A DNA stretch of 64,000 nt from positions 124,001-188,000 of the forward strand of contig NZ_FODS01000003.1 of NCBI RefSeq assembly GCF_900110425.1, given 5' to 3'. The position numbers and the translations under genes were made by a program. Shown piece after piece: positions 50,363-59,025 of the stretch; within the stretch, counting starts at the first letter, position 1, and each line of letters opens with the position of its first letter. Below the pieces are notes generated by a model. The model ran no database searches. It saw nothing but the letters and a program-made list of their open reading frames with translations, and was not told the origin of the DNA. This DNA comes from Salinihabitans flavidus (GTDB taxonomy: Bacteria; Pseudomonadota; Alphaproteobacteria; Rhodobacterales; Rhodobacteraceae).

Positions 50363-52186
50363 TCAGGCCGCCTCCTCTTCTTCGGCCTGCTGCCGTGCCC
50401 AGAGTTGGCTATAGCGACCCCGCCGCGCCAGCAGATCGGTATGGGTGCCTTCCTCGACGATCTGCCCGTGTTCCAGAACGATGATCCGGTCCGCCTCGGC
50501 GATCGTGGACAGGCGATGCGCGATGGTGAGCACCGTACGCCCCTCGGCGGCACGGTTCAGCGCCACCTTGATCTCCTGTTCGGTCTCTGTATCCAGCGCG
50601 CTTGTCGCCTCGTCGAGCAGAAGGATCGGCGGATTCTTCAGAAGGGTGCGGGCAATGCCCACGCGTTGTTTTTCCCCACCGGAAAGTTTCAGGCCCCGTT
50701 CGCCCACCATCGTGTCATATCCCTGAGGCAGTGAGATGATGAAATCATGGATCTGGGCCGCCTGCGCTGCGGCTTCGATCTCTTCTTCGCTCGCCCCGTC
50801 GCGACCATAGGCAATGTTGTAGCGGATGGAATCGTTGAACAGGACCGTATCCTGCGGCACCACGCCGATGGCGTCGTGCAGGCTTGTCTGGGTGACATCG
50901 CGTATATCCTGCCCGTCAATCCGAAGCGCACCGCCGCCCACATCGTAGAACCGGAACAGGAGCCGCCCGATGGTCGATTTGCCCGATCCCGAGGGACCGA
51001 CAATCGCCACGGTCTGCCCCCCTTCGACCACAAGGCTCACCCCCTGAAGGATCGGGCGTTCGGGATCATAGCCGAATTCCACATTGTCCAGCTCGACCCG
51101 CCCTTCGGATACCACCAGATCATGCGCGCCGGGTTTGTCGGACACTTCGGCGGGTTGCTCCAGCAGGTCGAACATCTCGCCCATGTCCACGAGGCTCTGC
51201 CGGATTTCGCGGTAGACCGTGCCGAGGAAGTTGAGGGGCATGGTGATCTGGATCATGTAGGCATTCACCATGACGAAATCCCCCACCGTGAGCGCGCCCG
51301 ACTGCACCCCCAGCGCGGCCAGAACCATCACCCCCACAAGACCGGAGGTGATCAGAAACGACTGCCCGGTGTTGAGAAAGGCCAGCGAATACGAGGTCTT
51401 GAGTGCCGCTGTTTCATAGCCTTCCATGGAGGCGTCATAGCGCGCCGCCTCGCGGGCCTCGGCGCCGAAATACTTGACCGTCTCGAAATTGAGCAGGCTG
51501 TCGATGGCCTTCTGGTTGGCGTCGGTGTCCTGATCGTTCATTTGGCGGCGCAGCTTCACCCGCCATTCCGTCACCTTGAAGGTAAACCAGATGTAGGCCG
51601 CGATCGTGCCTGTCACCACCGCCAGATACCACACGTCAAAGAGGAAGAAGAGCACCCCGGCAATCAGCACAAGTTCAAGAACGAGCGGTCCGATGGAAAA
51701 CAGAAGAAAGCGCAGAAGGAACTCCACCCCTTTCACCCCGCGTTCGATCACGCGGCTCAATCCGCCGGTCTTGCGGGTGATGTGATAGCGCATGGAAAGC
51801 CGGTGGATATGCTGGAAGGTCTCCAGCGCCAGTCGCCGCAGCGCCCGCTGTGCGACCCGCGCAAAGATCGCATCGCGCAGTTGCTGAAACCCGACCGACA
51901 TCAGCCGCGCCATGCCATAGGCCACCGTCAGACCGACCGCGCCAAGCATCAGATCCGATGCGCCCTCCCCCGACAGATCGTCCACGGCCATCTTGTAGAT
52001 CATTGGCACGCCGACGGCGATAAACTTGGCCGCGACCAGCATCGCAAGCGCGAGGATCACGCGCCGCTTCACCCATGTCTGCCCCTCGGGCCAGAGGTAG
52101 GGCGAGACCCGGCGCACCGTCCGCCATCCCGAACGCTGTTCTGCCCGGGCCAGTTCATCCTCGGATGCGGTATGCCATTGTCTCAT
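50363..52186 (-). CDS. Atm1/HMT-type ABC exporter (half transporter)
   Basis: A 607-residue ABCB-type fusion of six spans (about residues 45-330) and one ATPase. Walker A is G-P-S-G-S-G-K-S-T near residue 395, the signature is L-S-G-G-E-K-Q-R near 500, and Walker B is I-L-L-L-D-E-A-T-S. The segment D-S-L-L-N-F-E-T-V-K-Y-F-G-A-E matches the mitochondrial Atm1/bacterial Atm1 group, which exports glutathione-linked sulfur or metal conjugates. It lies 104 bases downstream of 3-hydroxybutyrate dehydrogenase, unrelated in function. Confidence 0.92.
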   Translation of the reverse strand: MRQWHTASEDELARAEQRSGWRTVRRVSPYLWPEGQTWVKRRVILALAMLVAAKFIAVGVPMIYKMAVDDLSGEGASDLMLGAVGLTVAYGMARLMSVGFQQLRDAIFARVAQRALRRLALETFQHIHRLSMRYHITRKTGGLSRVIERGVKGVEFLLRFLLFSIGPLVLELVLIAGVLFFLFDVWYLAVVTGTIAAYIWFTFKVTEWRVKLRRQMNDQDTDANQKAIDSLLNFETVKYFGAEAREAARYDASMEGYETAALKTSYSLAFLNTGQSFLITSGLVGVMVLAALGVQSGALTVGDFVMVNAYMIQITMPLNFLGTVYREIRQSLVDMGEMFDLLEQPAEVSDKPGAHDLVVSEGRVELDNVEFGYDPERPILQGVSLVVEGGQTVAIVGPSGSGKSTIGRLLFRFYDVGGGALRIDGQDIRDVTQTSLHDAIGVVPQDTVLFNDSIRYNIAYGRDGASEEEIEAAAQAAQIHDFIISLPQGYDTMVGERGLKLSGGEKQRVGIARTLLKNPPILLLDEATSALDTETEQEIKVALNRAAEGRTVLTIAHRLSTIAEADRIIVLEHGQIVEEGTHTDLLARRGRYSQLWARQQAEEEEAA

Positions 52187-52290
52187 GCGTGTCTTCCCCG
52201 ACTCTTTCCCTGTCAGGTATGCCGTGCAGGATCAAAAGGCCAGAGAGGGGCGCCACGGACGGGCCCGTCCTCTCTCGCCTGGCCAACGCC

Positions 52291-53064
52291 TCAGAGCGCG
52301 GTCCAGCCGCCATCAATGCTGATCGTCGTTCCGGTGATCTGCGCCGCGGCATCAGAGCACAGGAACGTCGCCGTGCCGCCAATCTGCTCCACCGTGGCGA
52401 ATTCCCTCGAGGGTTGCCGCGTCAGCATCACGTTCTTGATGACCTCTTCGCGGGTCATATCGTATTCCTTCATGGTGTCGGGAATCTGCGCCTCGACCAG
52501 CGGGGTCAGAACGTAGCCCGGGCAGATCGCGTTGGCGGTGATCGCCTCCTCGGCGGTTTCAAGGGCCACCGTCTTCGTCATGCCCACAATGCCATGCTTT
52601 GCCGCGACATAGGCCGATTTGTAGGGAGAGGCCGTCAGCCCGTGCGCCGAGGCGATGTTGATCACCCGACCCCATCCGCGTGCCCGCATCCCCGGCAAGG
52701 CGGCCGCCGTGGTGTGAAAGGCGGAGCTCATGTTAATCGCGATGATGGCGTCCCATTTGTCCACCGGGAATTCCTCGATCGGCGCGACATGCTGAATCCC
52801 AGCGTTGTTGATGAGGATATCGCAGATGCCCGCCTTGGCAATGAGCTTGCGGCACTGTTCGCCTTTCGACATGTCGGCCTGAATGTAGCGCGCCGACACC
52901 CCGAATTCCTTGGCGATGCCATCGGCCAGCGCGTGGTCCTCCTCGCTGTCCGTGAAGGAGTTGAGCGCGACATCGGCCCCTGCCCGCGCCAGTTCCCGCG
53001 CGATTCCCAGACCGATTCCCGAATTGGACCCGGTGATGATGGCCGTTTTTCCCGAAAGCGTCAT
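52291..53064 (-). CDS. bdhA: 3-hydroxybutyrate dehydrogenase
   Basis: A 257-residue short-chain dehydrogenase. The NAD motif is T-G-S-N-S-G-I-G-L-G-I (about residues 11-21), N-N-A-G-I-Q-H-V is near 88, and the catalytic S-A...Y-x-x-x-K appears as Y-V-A-A-K-H near 153. The N-N-A-G-I-Q-H-V and A-H-G-L-T-A-S-P-Y-K-S-A-Y blocks are those of D-3-hydroxybutyrate dehydrogenases, which turn over ketone bodies and PHB. The start at 53064 removes a non-family extension. Confidence 0.92.
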   Translation of the reverse strand: MTLSGKTAIITGSNSGIGLGIARELARAGADVALNSFTDSEEDHALADGIAKEFGVSARYIQADMSKGEQCRKLIAKAGICDILINNAGIQHVAPIEEFPVDKWDAIIAINMSSAFHTTAAALPGMRARGWGRVINIASAHGLTASPYKSAYVAAKHGIVGMTKTVALETAEEAITANAICPGYVLTPLVEAQIPDTMKEYDMTREEVIKNVMLTRQPSREFATVEQIGGTATFLCSDAAAQITGTTISIDGGWTAL

Positions 53065-53156
53065 TGAGTTGCCCCTTGGTTTGAGTTGCCCGCACCATAG
53101 CATGCTGCATCAGCAAAATAAGGGGGAACGGGGGAAAAGGCAGCCATGAGGCGCAC

Positions 53157-53185
53157 AAAAAAAACGCCCGCACAAGGCGGGCGTT
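53157..53185 (-). terminator. strong Rho-independent terminator, minus strand
   Basis: Nine base pairs, AACGCCCGC with GCGGGCGTT, around a five-base loop, followed by eight Ts on the minus strand (two in the stem). It lies 93 bases before bdhA, so it ends an unannotated leftward transcript. Confidence 0.9.
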
Positions 53186-53233
53186 AAGTTATTGAGGCAG
53201 GTTTCATACAGGCAAGAAACCTATCGAGCAGTG
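53157..53233 (-). ncRNA. candidate intergenic small RNA
   Basis: A predicted leftward transcript of about 77 bases. It has a 5' stem-loop, AGGTTTC/GAAACCT (53199-53205 with 53216-53222), then a 13-base single-stranded A/U-rich linker and the strong terminator 53157-53185. A promoter with TTGGAC and TATACA precedes it. This is the canonical Hfq-type sRNA layout. No ORF of merit fits: the overlapping 74-codon frame has no ribosome site and stops before the stem-loop. It is divergent from a peptide-binding protein gene. Confidence 0.6.
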
Positions 53234-53238
53234 ACTCC

Positions 53239-53268
53239 TGTATAAGCAATCCAGCGTCCGGAGTCCAA
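53239..53268 (-). promoter_or_regulatory. sigma-70 promoter for the candidate small RNA
   Basis: On the minus strand TTGGAC (53263-53268), an 18-base spacer and TATACA (53239-53244). Predicted start is near 53233. Confidence 0.6.
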
Positions 53269-53277
53269 GGTAAAAGT

Positions 53278-53306
53278 TTGAAAACTCACGATTCCGGGGG
53301 TAGCCT
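53278..53306 (+). promoter_or_regulatory. promoter for the binding-protein gene
   Basis: TTGAAA (53278-53283), a 17-base spacer and TAGCCT (53301-53306). The predicted transcript starts near 53313, which favours the ATG at 53348 over that at 53315 as the start codon. Confidence 0.5.
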
Positions 53307-53347
53307 GACCGCCAATGAACAATGACAAGAGCAGGATTGTTGCCAGA

Positions 53348-55171
53348 ATGCGCCCGTTGAATTTTCCCCGATGGTGCCGGATTGGCGCCATCATCACACT
53401 AGTTTTGCTGCCTGTGAAAGGGCTCGCGGATCCTTCACATGGCATAGCTATGTATGGGGACCCCGCCCTGCCACCGGATTTTGTGTCTCTGCCCTATGCC
53501 AACCCGCAGGCCCCCAAGGGGGGGCGGGTCGTCACGGGCAACACGGGGGGGTACGATTCGCTCAACCCATTCATCCTGAAAGGCACCGCCCCGTGGCAGT
53601 TGCGATTTCTTGCCGCCGAATCGCTCATGGGACGAAACTGGGATGAACCGTTCACGCTCTACGGACTTCTGGCCGAATCGGTCGAGACCGGACCAGAGCG
53701 CGAATGGGTGGAATTCACCCTTCGCCCCGAGGCGCGATTCTCCGATGGCAGCCCGGTGACGGTGGAGGATGTGATCTGGTCCTACGACGTTCTGGGCACC
53801 GAGGGTCACCCACGCTATCATGGGTTCTGGTCCAGGGTGGAGCGGATCGAACAGACGGGCGAACGCAAGGTCAGGTTGACCTTCGAGACACCGGACCGCG
53901 AGCTTGCCATGCTGGCCGGTATGCGCCCCATTCTCAAGAAGACGCAATGGGCGGGCAAGGATTTCAGCCAGTCCACGTTGGAGGATGTGCCGATCACCAC
54001 CGCCCCCTATGTGATCGCGGATTTCGAACCGGGGCGCCATGTCACCCTGCACCGCGATCCCGACTACTGGGGCCGCGATCTGCCATTTCGCCGAGGCACG
54101 CATAACCTTGACGAAATCCGCATCGAATTCTTCGGCGATGGCGATGTTCTATTCGAGGCCTTCAAGGCTGGTGATCTGTCCTACATCCGCGAGTTCAACG
54201 CCGAAGCTTGGGCCAATCGGTATGATTTCCGTCGTGTCCGCGAAGGCGACATCGTCAAATCCGAAATCCCGCATCAGAAACCGTCGGGAATGACCGGGTT
54301 GGTGATGAATACCCGGCGCGCGCCCTTTGACGATATTCGGGTGCGTGATGCCCTTCTACACGCGTTTAATTTCGAATTCGTAAACGACACGCTCACGGGA
54401 GGACGTCAGCCGCGGATCACCTCGTATTTCTCTAATTCCATTCTGGCCATGCGCCCCGGTCCGGCCGAGGGACGGGTGGCGGAGTTGCTGACGCCTTATG
54501 CCGAGGCATTGCCGCCCGGAACGCTGGAGGGGTATACACTGCCGCAAAGCGATGGCACCTCCCGCAACCGTGGCAATCTGCGCAAGGCGCTGCGCCTTCT
54601 GGCAGACGCGGGCTGGACCGTGCAGGAGGGGCGGCTGGCCAATGAGGCCGGAACGCCGATGCGGTTCGAGATTCTCCTGCGTCAGGCCGATCAGCAGACG
54701 CAGGCCATCGCGGACATTTACAGCCAAGCGCTGGAACGGCTGGGCATCGACGTGCGGCAAACCACGGTGGACAACGCGCAATACACCCGGCGGATCAACG
54801 CGTTCGATTTCGACATGACGGACTTCCGCCGCTCCCTGTCGCTCAGCCCCGGCAATGAGCAGCGGCTCTACTGGGGTTCGGAGGCCGCCACGCAGGAGGG
54901 CAGCCGCAACCTGATGGGGGTGCGCTCAAAGGCTGTGGACGAGGTGATTGACGCGCTTCTGGCCTCGGAAAGCCGCGAGGATTTCCTCTCGGCGGCCCGT
55001 GCGCTTGACCGGGTGCTCACGGCGGGGCGTTATGTGATCCCGATCTGGACCTATGCCGTGGGGCGGATTGCGCATGTCAAGGAGCTGAAGTATCCCGATA
55101 CCGTGCCGATCTATGGCGACGGGGCGGAATGGATGCCCGCGACATGGTGGTATGAGGAGACGGAAGAATGA
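53348..55171 (+). CDS. family 5 extracellular solute-binding protein (YejA/OppA-like)
   Basis: A periplasmic peptide-type binding protein of about 607 residues. The signal peptide has a basic start and a hydrophobic core I-G-A-I-I-T-L-V-L-L-P (about residues 12-22), cleaved after G-L-A. SBP_bac_5 features include the N-terminal G-G-Y-D-S-L-N-P-F region and F-S-D-G-S-P-V-T-V-E-D-V near residue 140. The size is that of YejA. Starts at 53348 or 53315 are possible. No permease or ATPase follows; the nearest such operon is at 30241-34740. Its stop overlaps the next small lipoprotein gene (ATGA). Confidence 0.92.
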   Translation: MRPLNFPRWCRIGAIITLVLLPVKGLADPSHGIAMYGDPALPPDFVSLPYANPQAPKGGRVVTGNTGGYDSLNPFILKGTAPWQLRFLAAESLMGRNWDEPFTLYGLLAESVETGPEREWVEFTLRPEARFSDGSPVTVEDVIWSYDVLGTEGHPRYHGFWSRVERIEQTGERKVRLTFETPDRELAMLAGMRPILKKTQWAGKDFSQSTLEDVPITTAPYVIADFEPGRHVTLHRDPDYWGRDLPFRRGTHNLDEIRIEFFGDGDVLFEAFKAGDLSYIREFNAEAWANRYDFRRVREGDIVKSEIPHQKPSGMTGLVMNTRRAPFDDIRVRDALLHAFNFEFVNDTLTGGRQPRITSYFSNSILAMRPGPAEGRVAELLTPYAEALPPGTLEGYTLPQSDGTSRNRGNLRKALRLLADAGWTVQEGRLANEAGTPMRFEILLRQADQQTQAIADIYSQALERLGIDVRQTTVDNAQYTRRINAFDFDMTDFRRSLSLSPGNEQRLYWGSEAATQEGSRNLMGVRSKAVDEVIDALLASESREDFLSAARALDRVLTAGRYVIPIWTYAVGRIAHVKELKYPDTVPIYGDGAEWMPATWWYEETEE

Positions 55172-55281
55172 AGACACTCATGTTGGCAGGGCTCGTTGCA
55201 CTGCTCGCCGGGTGCGCCACGATCGAGGGTGTGGGGCACGACATCTCTGGCGGGGCACGCACCGTTCAGGGCTGGTTCTGA
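55168..55281 (+). CDS. entericidin-like small lipoprotein
   Basis: A 37-residue lipoprotein. The signal is M-K-T-L-M-L-A-G-L-V-A-L-L-A-G-C with lipobox L-A-G-C (Cys16), then A-T-I-E-G-V-G-H-D-I-S-G-G and a short end in W-F. The G-x-G-x-D-I-x-x-G-G pattern is that of the entericidin A/B family. Its ATG overlaps the binding-protein TGA, so it is translationally coupled. In E. coli entericidins form a stress-regulated toxin/antidote lipoprotein pair; here only one is present. Confidence 0.85.
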   Translation: MKTLMLAGLVALLAGCATIEGVGHDISGGARTVQGWF

Positions 55282-55284
55282 TAG

Positions 55285-56634
55285 CTAGCGCGGATCGAGA
55301 CGGAGCCAGATCCCGTCCCGCGAGCGCACGGTGAGATGCGCCACCGGCACCGGCTCCTGCCCGGGCACTGCGGAGACGCGGAAATGCCGCAGCAGCATGG
55401 ACAGGATCAGCGGCCCCTCCACCATCGCAAAACCCGCCCCCGTACAGACCCTCGGCCCCGCGGAAAACGGTATATAGGCGTCGCGCAGGCAGGCCTTGCC
55501 GTTGTCGGTGGTCCATCGCCCCGGATCGAAGTCGTCTGGCCGGTCCCACAGGCGGCTGTGGCGATGCAGGTGCCAGGGTGACAGCACCATCTGGGAGCCG
55601 GGGCGGATCGTGCGGTCGCGGAAGCGTTCCGAACAGGTGGCCTGCCGCACCATCATCGGCACCGGAGGATAGAGGCGCAGCGCCTCGCGAAAGACATCAC
55701 GGCTTGTGCGCAAGCGCGACATGACACTGAAATCGCAGGACTCGAGAGCGGCGGCCTCTTCCGCCACCCGATCCTGCCAGTCGGGGAAAATCGCCAAGAG
55801 ATACAGCGTCCAGGCCAGCGCGGAGGCGCTTGTTTCATGTCCGGCCAGAAAGAAGATCGCGACCTGATCGACCATCTCCTCGGTGCTGAAGGTCTCGCCC
55901 GTCTGCGGGTCCGCCGTTGTCATGATCTTGGTGGCCAGATCGTCAGGTGCGGTGCCATCGCGGATCGCCGCCATCCGATCCGTGGTCAGGCGGGTGATGA
56001 GGGCCCGGATGGATTGTGCGGTCTGGCGTGTGCGGCGGCGGTGGAGGCGCGGCAGGAAACGTGGCAGCGGAATGAATGCGGCAACATTGAGGATCGGCTG
56101 GCTGCGCTGATAGTCGCGGAACTGCGAGAAGACCTGCGCCGCGACCTCGTGTTCGATGGGAATTGAGAAAAGGGTGCGAAAGATCACATCGGCGGCGACG
56201 TGGCTGGTTTCGGCCTCGATCTCGATGGGGTGGCCCGTGCGCCCCTTCAGCCGGACCACCGCCGCCTCTGCCGCCGCCCACATCGCGGGAAAGGTGTCGC
56301 GCAGGCGCCCCCCCTCGAACGCCGGGTCGATGATGCGACGCTGCTGTTTCCAGACCGCACCGTTGGTCAGGAACACGGAGTTGCCCAGAAGCGGGCGGAG
56401 CCCCTCGCTCACCCGGCCGGACTTGGGGAAATCGTCGGGCCGGTCCTTGAGCACGGTTTTCACCAGATCGGGCTGATTGAGCAGGTAGGAGCGGAAAAAC
56501 GGCGTGCGGAATTCGGCCATCCATGCCCGGTAAAGCCGTGCGGGCTGCGCCGAGAGGATGTCCTGCCGGAAGAGCCGCGCATACCGCCAGAGCGAAACCC
56601 GATTGGGGCGGGAGGTTGGCTTGGGCGGGATCAT
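55285..56634 (-). CDS. cytochrome P450
   Basis: A 449-residue P450. The heme-binding loop F-S-A-G-P-R-V-C-T-G has the Cys ligand near residue 396. The I-helix oxygen motif A-G-H-E-T-S is near 260 and the K-helix E-x-x-R (E-A-L-R) near 315. The N-terminal W-x-x-x-R-R motif of the C-helix is also visible. No reductase or ferredoxin gene is adjacent. The start at 56634 overlaps the stop of the upstream membrane hydrolase gene (ATGA), so both are coexpressed. Substrate unknown; a fatty acid or terpenoid hydroxylase is possible. Confidence 0.93.
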   Translation of the reverse strand: MIPPKPTSRPNRVSLWRYARLFRQDILSAQPARLYRAWMAEFRTPFFRSYLLNQPDLVKTVLKDRPDDFPKSGRVSEGLRPLLGNSVFLTNGAVWKQQRRIIDPAFEGGRLRDTFPAMWAAAEAAVVRLKGRTGHPIEIEAETSHVAADVIFRTLFSIPIEHEVAAQVFSQFRDYQRSQPILNVAAFIPLPRFLPRLHRRRTRQTAQSIRALITRLTTDRMAAIRDGTAPDDLATKIMTTADPQTGETFSTEEMVDQVAIFFLAGHETSASALAWTLYLLAIFPDWQDRVAEEAAALESCDFSVMSRLRTSRDVFREALRLYPPVPMMVRQATCSERFRDRTIRPGSQMVLSPWHLHRHSRLWDRPDDFDPGRWTTDNGKACLRDAYIPFSAGPRVCTGAGFAMVEGPLILSMLLRHFRVSAVPGQEPVPVAHLTVRSRDGIWLRLDPR

Positions 56635-57842
56635 GCGGCCACCCCGGTGAACTTGTTGACCGGCACCTCGATCCGCGATTTCGAGGCCGGGCGCCCCGCG
56701 TAGCGGTCCGCCAGTGTTCTCGGGCCCGCGGTGATCTGGAAATAGTCGTAATCGCCGGGGCGGTCGAAGGCGCAAAGATATTGGAAATGCAGCCGGAAAA
56801 ACCGCCAGCGCAATTCCCTCCAGCGCGCAGGGCTGAGCGTCTTGGTAAAGGCTGCCGAGATCACAAGCGGCCAGCGTTTTGCGGGCGTGGCCATTCCGCT
56901 GACCGCGACCGGATCGCAGAGCGCGAAGGCGCAGCCGTCGCCCGGGGCGGTCACGTCCACCCATGCAAGTTCGTCGCGCTCCGACAGGAAGCGCAGATCG
57001 GCGCGCAGGCGGTGAGCCTCCGGCAGGAAGGACACCATCGGCACCACCTGCCCCAGCGACAGGAACCCAAGGGCCGGGCCGTCCACAGGCACCCGCCCCG
57101 CGCGGATCAGGTCGGCCAGCACGGACACCGCCAGATGCGCGCCGGAGCTGTGGCCGACCACCAGAACCTCGTCCGCATCGGTGCTGAGCGCTTCTGCGAT
57201 AGTATCGGCGAACCGGCGCATCCGCACCTCGAGCTCGGGCGGGTTGGCACCGTTGGAGGCGGCGGAATAGGCGTAGTCATGCATCAGGTAATAGGCGAAA
57301 AACCGGCTGTCCATTCGCCGGAACCAGTTCAGGATGAAAGGCACCACGGCGAGGCCAAGAACCGCCGTCCAGCCGGGTAGCGCGAGCGTCAGAAGACGGC
57401 CCAGCCCCCATGCCACCAGAAGCGCCAGAACCAGTTGAACGAGAAGGAAAACCACCGGGTAGAGCGCGGCGATCACCGGCCCCTTGCGAAGCCGCATGAG
57501 CCGCCAGAGCGCACCGGAGGCGATATAGGTCCAGGCGGTGATGGCAAGCTGCCGGTAGGTGGCGAGAATGCCCTGCTCCATGCTGTCGCGCACGATGTCG
57601 GACCAGACCAGAACCTCCACATCAACGGTCACGTCCGCACCGTCGATCCGGCCCGTGACATGCCAGCCATAGGGGCCCTCGGTCTGCTTGGGGCGAAGCG
57701 CAATGTCATAGCCGGAAATGGCCGACTGCGCGGCGGATTCCTTGCGGTAAAGCTCGCGATAGCGGCGGGGATGAATCGGATCATAGCCGGGGATGTAGAA
57801 CACCCGGCGCCGGCGCACGATCCTGTTCTCTGCTCTGCCCAT
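56631..57842 (-). CDS. membrane-associated alpha/beta hydrolase-like protein
   Basis: A 403-residue protein that I do not recognise as a named family. It has an N-terminal soluble part starting R-V-F-Y-I-P-G-Y-D-P (about residue 14), two to three membrane spans (about residues 117-175), and a C-terminal part with the nucleophile-elbow-like V-V-G-H-S-S-G-A-H (Ser near residue 230). This suggests a serine hydrolase, with an unplaced Asp/His. The start at 57842 follows AGAGGG; an in-frame TTG at 57884 is less likely. It is coupled to the P450 gene, so hydrolysis and oxidation of one lipid-like substrate is a reasonable guess. Confidence 0.75.
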   Translation of the reverse strand: MGRAENRIVRRRRVFYIPGYDPIHPRRYRELYRKESAAQSAISGYDIALRPKQTEGPYGWHVTGRIDGADVTVDVEVLVWSDIVRDSMEQGILATYRQLAITAWTYIASGALWRLMRLRKGPVIAALYPVVFLLVQLVLALLVAWGLGRLLTLALPGWTAVLGLAVVPFILNWFRRMDSRFFAYYLMHDYAYSAASNGANPPELEVRMRRFADTIAEALSTDADEVLVVGHSSGAHLAVSVLADLIRAGRVPVDGPALGFLSLGQVVPMVSFLPEAHRLRADLRFLSERDELAWVDVTAPGDGCAFALCDPVAVSGMATPAKRWPLVISAAFTKTLSPARWRELRWRFFRLHFQYLCAFDRPGDYDYFQITAGPRTLADRYAGRPASKSRIEVPVNKFTGVAA

Positions 57843-57920
57843 GCCTGCCCTCTTTTCAGGCAGGGTAACGGGGTTTTGCGGCAAGAGTAAGGGGAATGCG
57901 CGGCCCGGATCTGACCCCGA

Positions 57921-58673
57921 TCAGCCCAGAAGCGCGAGCGCCGGGAATGTCTCCAGAAGCCAGTAGGAAAAGGCCGAAAAGCCCCCCGTGAGCATCAGCA
58001 GGCCGATGGTCCACAAAAGCAGGCCCATGATCCGTTCGATCCGGTCCATGTGCCGCTTCATCCAGCCCATGAGCCCGCCCAGTCGCGGCAGGTAGGCCGC
58101 CACGAGCAGGAAGGGAATGCCAAGCCCCCCGGCATAGATCGCCAGCAGGAAGGTGCCCCGGCTCACCGACGCCTCGGAGGCGGCGAGCGACAGGATCGCA
58201 CCGAGTTGCGGGCCGATGCAGGGGGTCCAGCCGAAGGCGAAGGCGAGGCCCATGATATAGGCCCCGAAGGAGGTGCCGCCCCGATCTCCGGCCTCAAGCC
58301 GCGCTTCGCGGTCAAGGAACCCGATGCGATAGATCCCGATGAAATGCGCCCCGAAAAACATCACCAGAATCCCGGCTAACGCATTGAACCAGCTTTGATA
58401 TTGCAGGAACAGCGTGCCGATGGCGGAGGCCGTGAAGCCAAGCAGAAGAAAGACCGTGGACAGGCCCAGAACGAAGAACAGCGCCGGCAAGAGGGCGCGG
58501 CTTCGGTGGCTTCGGTCCTCGCTCAGGTCGGTGACGGACACGCCGCTCATATACGCCAGATAGGGCGGCACGATGGGCAGGACGCAGGGGCTCAGAAATG
58601 AGATGAGGCCGGCGAAAAGCGCCGCGATCATGGCGGGGATCAGCCCCGCGTCGATGATGTCGATTCCGAACAT
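57921..58673 (-). CDS. ccdA: cytochrome c biogenesis protein CcdA
   Basis: A 250-residue six-span thiol-disulfide transporter (DsbD transmembrane-domain type). The paired Cys residues are in S-P-C-V-L-P-I-V-P (about residue 29) and G-W-T-P-C-I-G-P (near 148), which carry electrons from thioredoxin to periplasmic thiols for cytochrome c maturation. The start is 58673; an upstream TTG at 58691 is possible. It is divergent from a TusA-like gene. Confidence 0.93.
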   Translation of the reverse strand: MFGIDIIDAGLIPAMIAALFAGLISFLSPCVLPIVPPYLAYMSGVSVTDLSEDRSHRSRALLPALFFVLGLSTVFLLLGFTASAIGTLFLQYQSWFNALAGILVMFFGAHFIGIYRIGFLDREARLEAGDRGGTSFGAYIMGLAFAFGWTPCIGPQLGAILSLAASEASVSRGTFLLAIYAGGLGIPFLLVAAYLPRLGGLMGWMKRHMDRIERIMGLLLWTIGLLMLTGGFSAFSYWLLETFPALALLG

Positions 58674-58765
58674 GACACCGGCATATGCCAAAGCAGGCCC
58701 GGCGTCACGGGGCCGATTGTCACAACCTTGTGGACAGGTTGAAACATGAAAGCTAAGGGATTGTC

Positions 58766-58999
58766 ATGGAACAGGAACTCGATGCGATCGGGCTGCTTTG
58801 CCCCCTACCCGTCCTGAAGCTGCGCAAGCGTCTCAAGGCCCTGCCGGAGGGCGCGCGGCTGCGGCTTCTGGCGGACGATCCGGCGGCCGTGGTGGACGTG
58901 CCGCATTTCTGCGCCGAGGCCGGTCACAGGCTTGTGGAAACGCGCGAGGATGGGGCGATTCTGGTGTTTATCGTCGAGAAATGTGCGAATCAGGGTTAA
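58766..58999 (+). CDS. TusA-like sulfurtransferase
   Basis: A 77-residue SirA/TusA-family protein. The active-site Cys is in G-L-L-C-P-L-P-V-L (about residue 12, C-P-x-P). The remaining fold is short and compact. TusA proteins shuttle sulfur for tRNA thiolation or other pathways; MnmA at 14474 could be a downstream user in the cell. AAGGGA lies 5 bases before the ATG. Confidence 0.9.
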   Translation: MEQELDAIGLLCPLPVLKLRKRLKALPEGARLRLLADDPAAVVDVPHFCAEAGHRLVETREDGAILVFIVEKCANQG

Positions 59000-59025
59000 C
59001 GCACTGATTTCGCTAAAAATCGCCT

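Noticed and set aside
46606-50553. Very long antisense frames (502 and 724 codons) opposite the RND pump.
   Set aside because: They are GC-rich shadow frames with His/Arg/Asp-heavy composition, no ribosome sites and no recognisable domains.
50747-52516. A 589-codon plus-strand frame opposite the Atm1-type exporter.
   Set aside because: Composition is His/Gln/Arg-rich without domains, and the minus strand encodes an intact ABC exporter.
53221-53445. A 74-codon minus-strand frame with a hydrophobic stretch, overlapping the binding-protein start.
   Set aside because: No ribosome site; its 3' part contains the promoter of the small RNA candidate, and it overlaps the signal peptide of a clear gene.
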